This document shows positions 61,775 through 64,000 of a stretch of 64,000 nucleotides of DNA, piece by piece (positions within the stretch are counted from its first letter, which is position 1; each line of letters opens with the position of its first letter). The translations under genes were made by a program, and so were the position numbers. Source of the DNA: Streptomyces sp. NRRL F-6131 (GTDB lineage: Bacteria; Actinomycetota; Actinomycetes; Streptomycetales; Streptomycetaceae). Under the pieces are notes generated by a model that was not told the DNA's origin, searched no databases, and worked only from the letters and a program-made list of their open reading frames with translations. The stretch covers positions 62,001 through 126,000 of the forward strand of contig JOHN01000008.1 in assembly GCA_000719695.1 (NCBI GenBank), in the 5' to 3' direction.

Positions 61775-61806
61775 CGGGCCGGGCGTTCTCACGAACGCCC
61801 GGCCCG
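61775..61806. terminator. Bidirectional terminator between the winged-helix and IclR genes
   Basis: A perfect 13-bp stem, CGGGCCGGGCGTT and AACGCCCGGCCCG, with loop CTCACG, followed by TTCGTCGT. It lies between the two convergent stop codons. Confidence 0.85.
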
Positions 61807-61827
61807 TTCGTCGTGTATGACGTCACG

Positions 61828-62610
61828 TCAGATGCGCTGCTCCGGAGGCAGGAGAAGAACGGCGAGCGCGCCGGCGCAGGACCGTGCGTGGCCGAGGAAC
61901 CAGTCCAGCCGCTCGTCGGTGAGGTGTGCGGGCGTGGAGCGGACGGCGAGCGCGAACCGGGCCTGCCCGGCGCCGTCCAGGACCGGCACGGCCACCGTGC
62001 GGACCCCGGTCTCCGACTCGCCGTCGTTGAGCGCGTACCCGGCCGCCCGGACCTTCTCCAACTCCTCTTCCAGGCGACCCGGTTCGGTGATGGTCCGGCC
62101 GGTGAACGGCGCCAGCGGGCCGAGCGTGGACACCCCCGCGTCGCCGGACCGGGGCCAGGCGAGCAGCACCTTGCCCAGCGCGGTGGAGTGCAACGGCCGG
62201 CGCAGCCCCAGCCCGGTGTCCGGCCGGACGGAGGCACCGACCAGGATCACCGCGTGCGGACCGCTGCGGATCGCGAGGTCGGCGGCGGCACCGGTGCGCC
62301 GGGACAGCACGTCGAGTTCGGGAGCGGCCAGGTGCAGGCCACGCTGGTGGAAGGTGAGTTGGCCGAGCTCGGCGACCGCGGGGCCGAGCCGGTAGCGGGC
62401 CGTGTGCTCGTCCTGCTCCAGGAACGCGGCGCTGACCAGGGTGCGGGCCAGCCGGTGCGCGGTGGACACCGACAGGCCCATCCGGCGGGCCAGGTCGGAG
62501 GCGCTGAGGTCAGGGCCGTTGTCGTGGAAGCAGTGCAGCAACCCGAGGGCCCGCTGAACGGCCTGGGCGCCGGCCGGCGGGCTCTGGACGGCGGTGACGG
62601 CCTCGGCCAT
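61828..62610 (-). CDS. IclR family transcriptional regulator
   Basis: Predicted 260-aa regulator. The N-terminal helix-turn-helix is QAVQRALGLLHCFHDNGPDL through DLARRMGLSVSTAHRLARTL, and the effector domain follows (RSGPHAVILVGASV, LRRPLHSTALGKVLLAW, GYALNDGESETGVRTVAVPV). ATG 62610 has GAGGGG 5 bases upstream. It is divergent from the Cys leader and the DszB-like gene, which it probably controls. An imperfect palindrome lies in the gap. Confidence 0.93.
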   Translation of the reverse strand: MAEAVTAVQSPPAGAQAVQRALGLLHCFHDNGPDLSASDLARRMGLSVSTAHRLARTLVSAAFLEQDEHTARYRLGPAVAELGQLTFHQRGLHLAAPELDVLSRRTGAAADLAIRSGPHAVILVGASVRPDTGLGLRRPLHSTALGKVLLAWPRSGDAGVSTLGPLAPFTGRTITEPGRLEEELEKVRAAGYALNDGESETGVRTVAVPVLDGAGQARFALAVRSTPAHLTDERLDWFLGHARSCAGALAVLLLPPEQRI

Positions 62611-62719
62611 GGCACCCCTCGTTCGGTCCGTGACTCCGGCCGGTTCACCGGAGTCGCTCCCAGACTATGGCAGCGTGTGCTGCGGGAACGTGTCAACGGC
62701 GTTGCAAAAGGATGCCGTT

Positions 62720-62761
62720 CATGAACAAGCGATCCCATGATGTGGCAAACCCTTGCTCATG
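62720..62761. promoter_or_regulatory. Imperfect inverted repeat in the IclR / DszB-like divergent gap
   Basis: CATGAACAAG (62720-62729) and CTTGCTCATG (62752-62761) pair at 9 of 10 positions around a 22-base spacer. It lies in a locally AT-richer patch about 110 bases from the IclR start and 82 bases from the leader, a plausible operator. Confidence 0.5.
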
Positions 62762-62842
62762 GCCCGCGCGCCGTGGAACGCTCGGCGCAGCGCACCGGAC
62801 GAGCCCCGTCCACCGCGCCGGACCGCAGGAAGGAGCAGCGCC

Positions 62843-62887
62843 GTGACGACCCACCGGTGCCCCGCCCCCTGCGTCTGTTGTCGCTGA
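62843..62887 (+). CDS. 14-aa Cys-rich leader peptide (putative cysteine attenuator)
   Basis: GTG 62843 starts VTTHRCPAPCVCCR-stop, 14 residues with four Cys (positions 6, 10, 12, 13). AAGGAG lies 9 bases upstream (AGGAAGGAGCAGCGCC precedes the start). It ends with the same TGTTGTCGCTGA as the leader at 60144-60272. It is 117 bases ahead of the DszB-like gene. Poly-Cys leaders are known to tune sulfur genes by ribosome stalling in actinobacteria. The same is likely here. Confidence 0.7.
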   Translation: MTTHRCPAPCVCCR

Positions 62888-63004
62888 CGCGCCCGCCCGC
62901 GCCGACCCCGCCACGACCCCCGTCCCGCCGAGCCCGGCGAACCGCTCCCCGCGTCCGTCGCCCGGCCGCGGCCGCCCGCACCCCGCCGCAGAGGACCAGC
63001 CACC

Positions 63005-64000
63005 GTGTCCAGTCTTGCCGACCGTCCCGCCGACGGAGTTCCGTCGACCACCGTGCCCCCGGCCGCCGCCACCGGCTCCGGAGTGCCCGACACCCTCTGG
63101 TTCACCCGCTGCCCCGTGCCCACCGCGACCGGTGTCGCGGCCGACCGGGGCTGGCTGGGCCGGGAGTTCGCGGCCGACGGCATCGCCGTCCGCTCGCTCC
63201 AGGACGTGCCGTCGGAGGTCGCCGCCGACCACCACTACACCCACGCGCTGACCGGGCTGTTCCGCGAGGGCGGCAATGTGCCGGCGCTCTGGGCCCGTTC
63301 GCGCGGTGAGCGGACCAGGCTGATCGGACTCACCTGGATCGAGGAGCGCCAGGTCGTCCTGGTCCGGGCCGGGAGCGGCATCGCGGGGCCCGGGCAGCTG
63401 CGTGGACGACGGGTCGCCGTCCCACGACATGGGATCGCGATCGACTTCTGGCGGGCGATGGCGCTGGCCGGCCTGCACGGAGCCCTCGCGCTCGCCGGGC
63501 TCACCCTCGACGACGTCGAGGTGGTGGACGTGCCGGCCGCGCCGGACGGGGGGCAGTGGGCGGCCGAGCTCGCCGCACTGCGGGACGGCGTCGTGGACGC
63601 GGTCTACGTGAAGGGCGCGCTCGCGGTGGAGGCGGCCCGGCGGATCGGCGCGGAGATCGCCGTCGAGCTGGACGCCGCGCCGGACCGCAGGGTGCGGGTG
63701 AACAACGGGACGCCCCGGCCGATCACCGTTCACCAGCGGTTGCTCGACGAGCACCCGGACCTGGTGGCCCGTTTCCTCGCCGTCCTCCTGGAGGCCGCCG
63801 ACTGGGCCGCCGATCGGCCGGCGGAGGTCGCGCGGATCCTGAGCGCCGAGACCGGCGCGGGGGAGGAGGGCGTCGCCGGGGCGTACGCGGGGGGCGGGCA
63901 TCGCACCCTGCACCTCGATCTTTCCGGGGAGCGGCTCGCCCTGCTGGAACAGCAGAAACGTTTCCTTGATCGGCACGGCTTTCTGGTCGGTCCGGTCGAC
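63005..64000 (+). CDS. DszB-like sulfinate desulfinase / sulfonate-binding-type protein, partial
   Basis: At least 332 residues; the frame runs off the right edge. It has the periplasmic-binding-like fold but no signal peptide. The opening DTLWFTRCPVPTATGVA aligns with DszB, the 2'-hydroxybiphenyl-2-sulfinate desulfinase, whose catalytic Cys27, His60 and Arg70 correspond to Cys36, His77 and Arg87 here, with the same 9-residue gap between His and Arg. Other matches are RTRLIGLTWIEERQVVLVR and LALLEQQKRFLDRHGFL. Known family members release sulfite from aryl sulfinates. Related proteins are also called sulfonate-binding proteins. GTG 63005 has GAGGA about 9 bases upstream. It is likely regulated by the Cys leader and IclR. 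Confidence 0.85.
   Translation, partial: MSSLADRPADGVPSTTVPPAAATGSGVPDTLWFTRCPVPTATGVAADRGWLGREFAADGIAVRSLQDVPSEVAADHHYTHALTGLFREGGNVPALWARSRGERTRLIGLTWIEERQVVLVRAGSGIAGPGQLRGRRVAVPRHGIAIDFWRAMALAGLHGALALAGLTLDDVEVVDVPAAPDGGQWAAELAALRDGVVDAVYVKGALAVEAARRIGAEIAVELDAAPDRRVRVNNGTPRPITVHQRLLDEHPDLVARFLAVLLEAADWAADRPAEVARILSAETGAGEEGVAGAYAGGGHRTLHLDLSGERLALLEQQKRFLDRHGFLVGPVD

Overview
The window is very GC-rich, with protein-coding frames whose third codon position is almost always G or C, frequent GTG starts and many 4-base ATGA/GTGA gene overlaps. Together with a conservon (cvnABCD-type operon), DmdR/IdeR-type iron boxes, a DUF742 protein and several actinobacterial secreted proteins, this points to a Streptomyces- or Kitasatospora-like actinomycete chromosome. 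I see no rRNA, tRNA, CRISPR array, insertion sequence or phage gene.

Layout. 1-11769 is an iron-acquisition locus: a minus-strand chain of NRPS-independent siderophore genes (ATP-grasp ligase, two IucA/IucC-type synthetases, an MFS exporter, and a further gene that runs off the left edge) preceded by an uptake operon (two FecCD permeases, an ATPase, a binding lipoprotein). A divergent FhuF-like siderophore-iron reductase faces it, and the shared promoter region carries two iron boxes. 11818-19544 holds VOC-fold proteins, a membrane Ser/Thr kinase fused to a PstS-like sensor domain, a small secreted protein, an SMI1/KNR4 protein and an acetyltransferase. 19727-22546 is a compact operon that looks like a type VII secretion substrate set (ESAT-6-like protein, WXG-like protein with a papain-like C-terminus split by one in-frame TAG, small protein, lipoprotein). 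22814-23854 is an orphan siderophore-binding lipoprotein. 24094-28616 is a MerR regulator divergent from a coupled Baeyer-Villiger monooxygenase / hydrolase / dehydrogenase operon, with a 34-bp palindrome between them.

28787-32118 is an operon-like run headed by a 65-aa peptide with an attenuator-like hairpin, then two uncharacterised proteins and a beta-lactamase-fold protein. 32294-46304 is mostly housekeeping: SDR, ABC exporter, acyltransferase, EF-hand protein, teichoic-acid-type glycosyl/glycerophosphotransferase, YjbQ, DUF1990 protein, zinc-ribbon protein and the SbcCD nuclease. 46492-54479 has a Glu-Gln repeat protein, a NUDIX protein, an SGNH lipase, a nitroreductase-hemerythrin fusion, a polysaccharide deacetylase and an acyl-CoA synthetase. 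55002-59818 is the conservon.

60144-64000 appears to be a sulfur-starvation module: two cysteine-rich leader peptides that both end Cys-Cys-Arg-stop, a winged-helix regulator, an IclR regulator and a DszB-like protein that keeps the Cys/His/Arg catalytic triad of sulfinate desulfinase.

Three copies of a hairpin built from 7-bp units (12260-12353, 23965-24030, 28662-28741) lie between genes and are the most unusual DNA structure in the window. The most interesting candidate systems are the split secreted cysteine-peptidase operon, the small-peptide operon and the poly-cysteine leader / desulfinase module.
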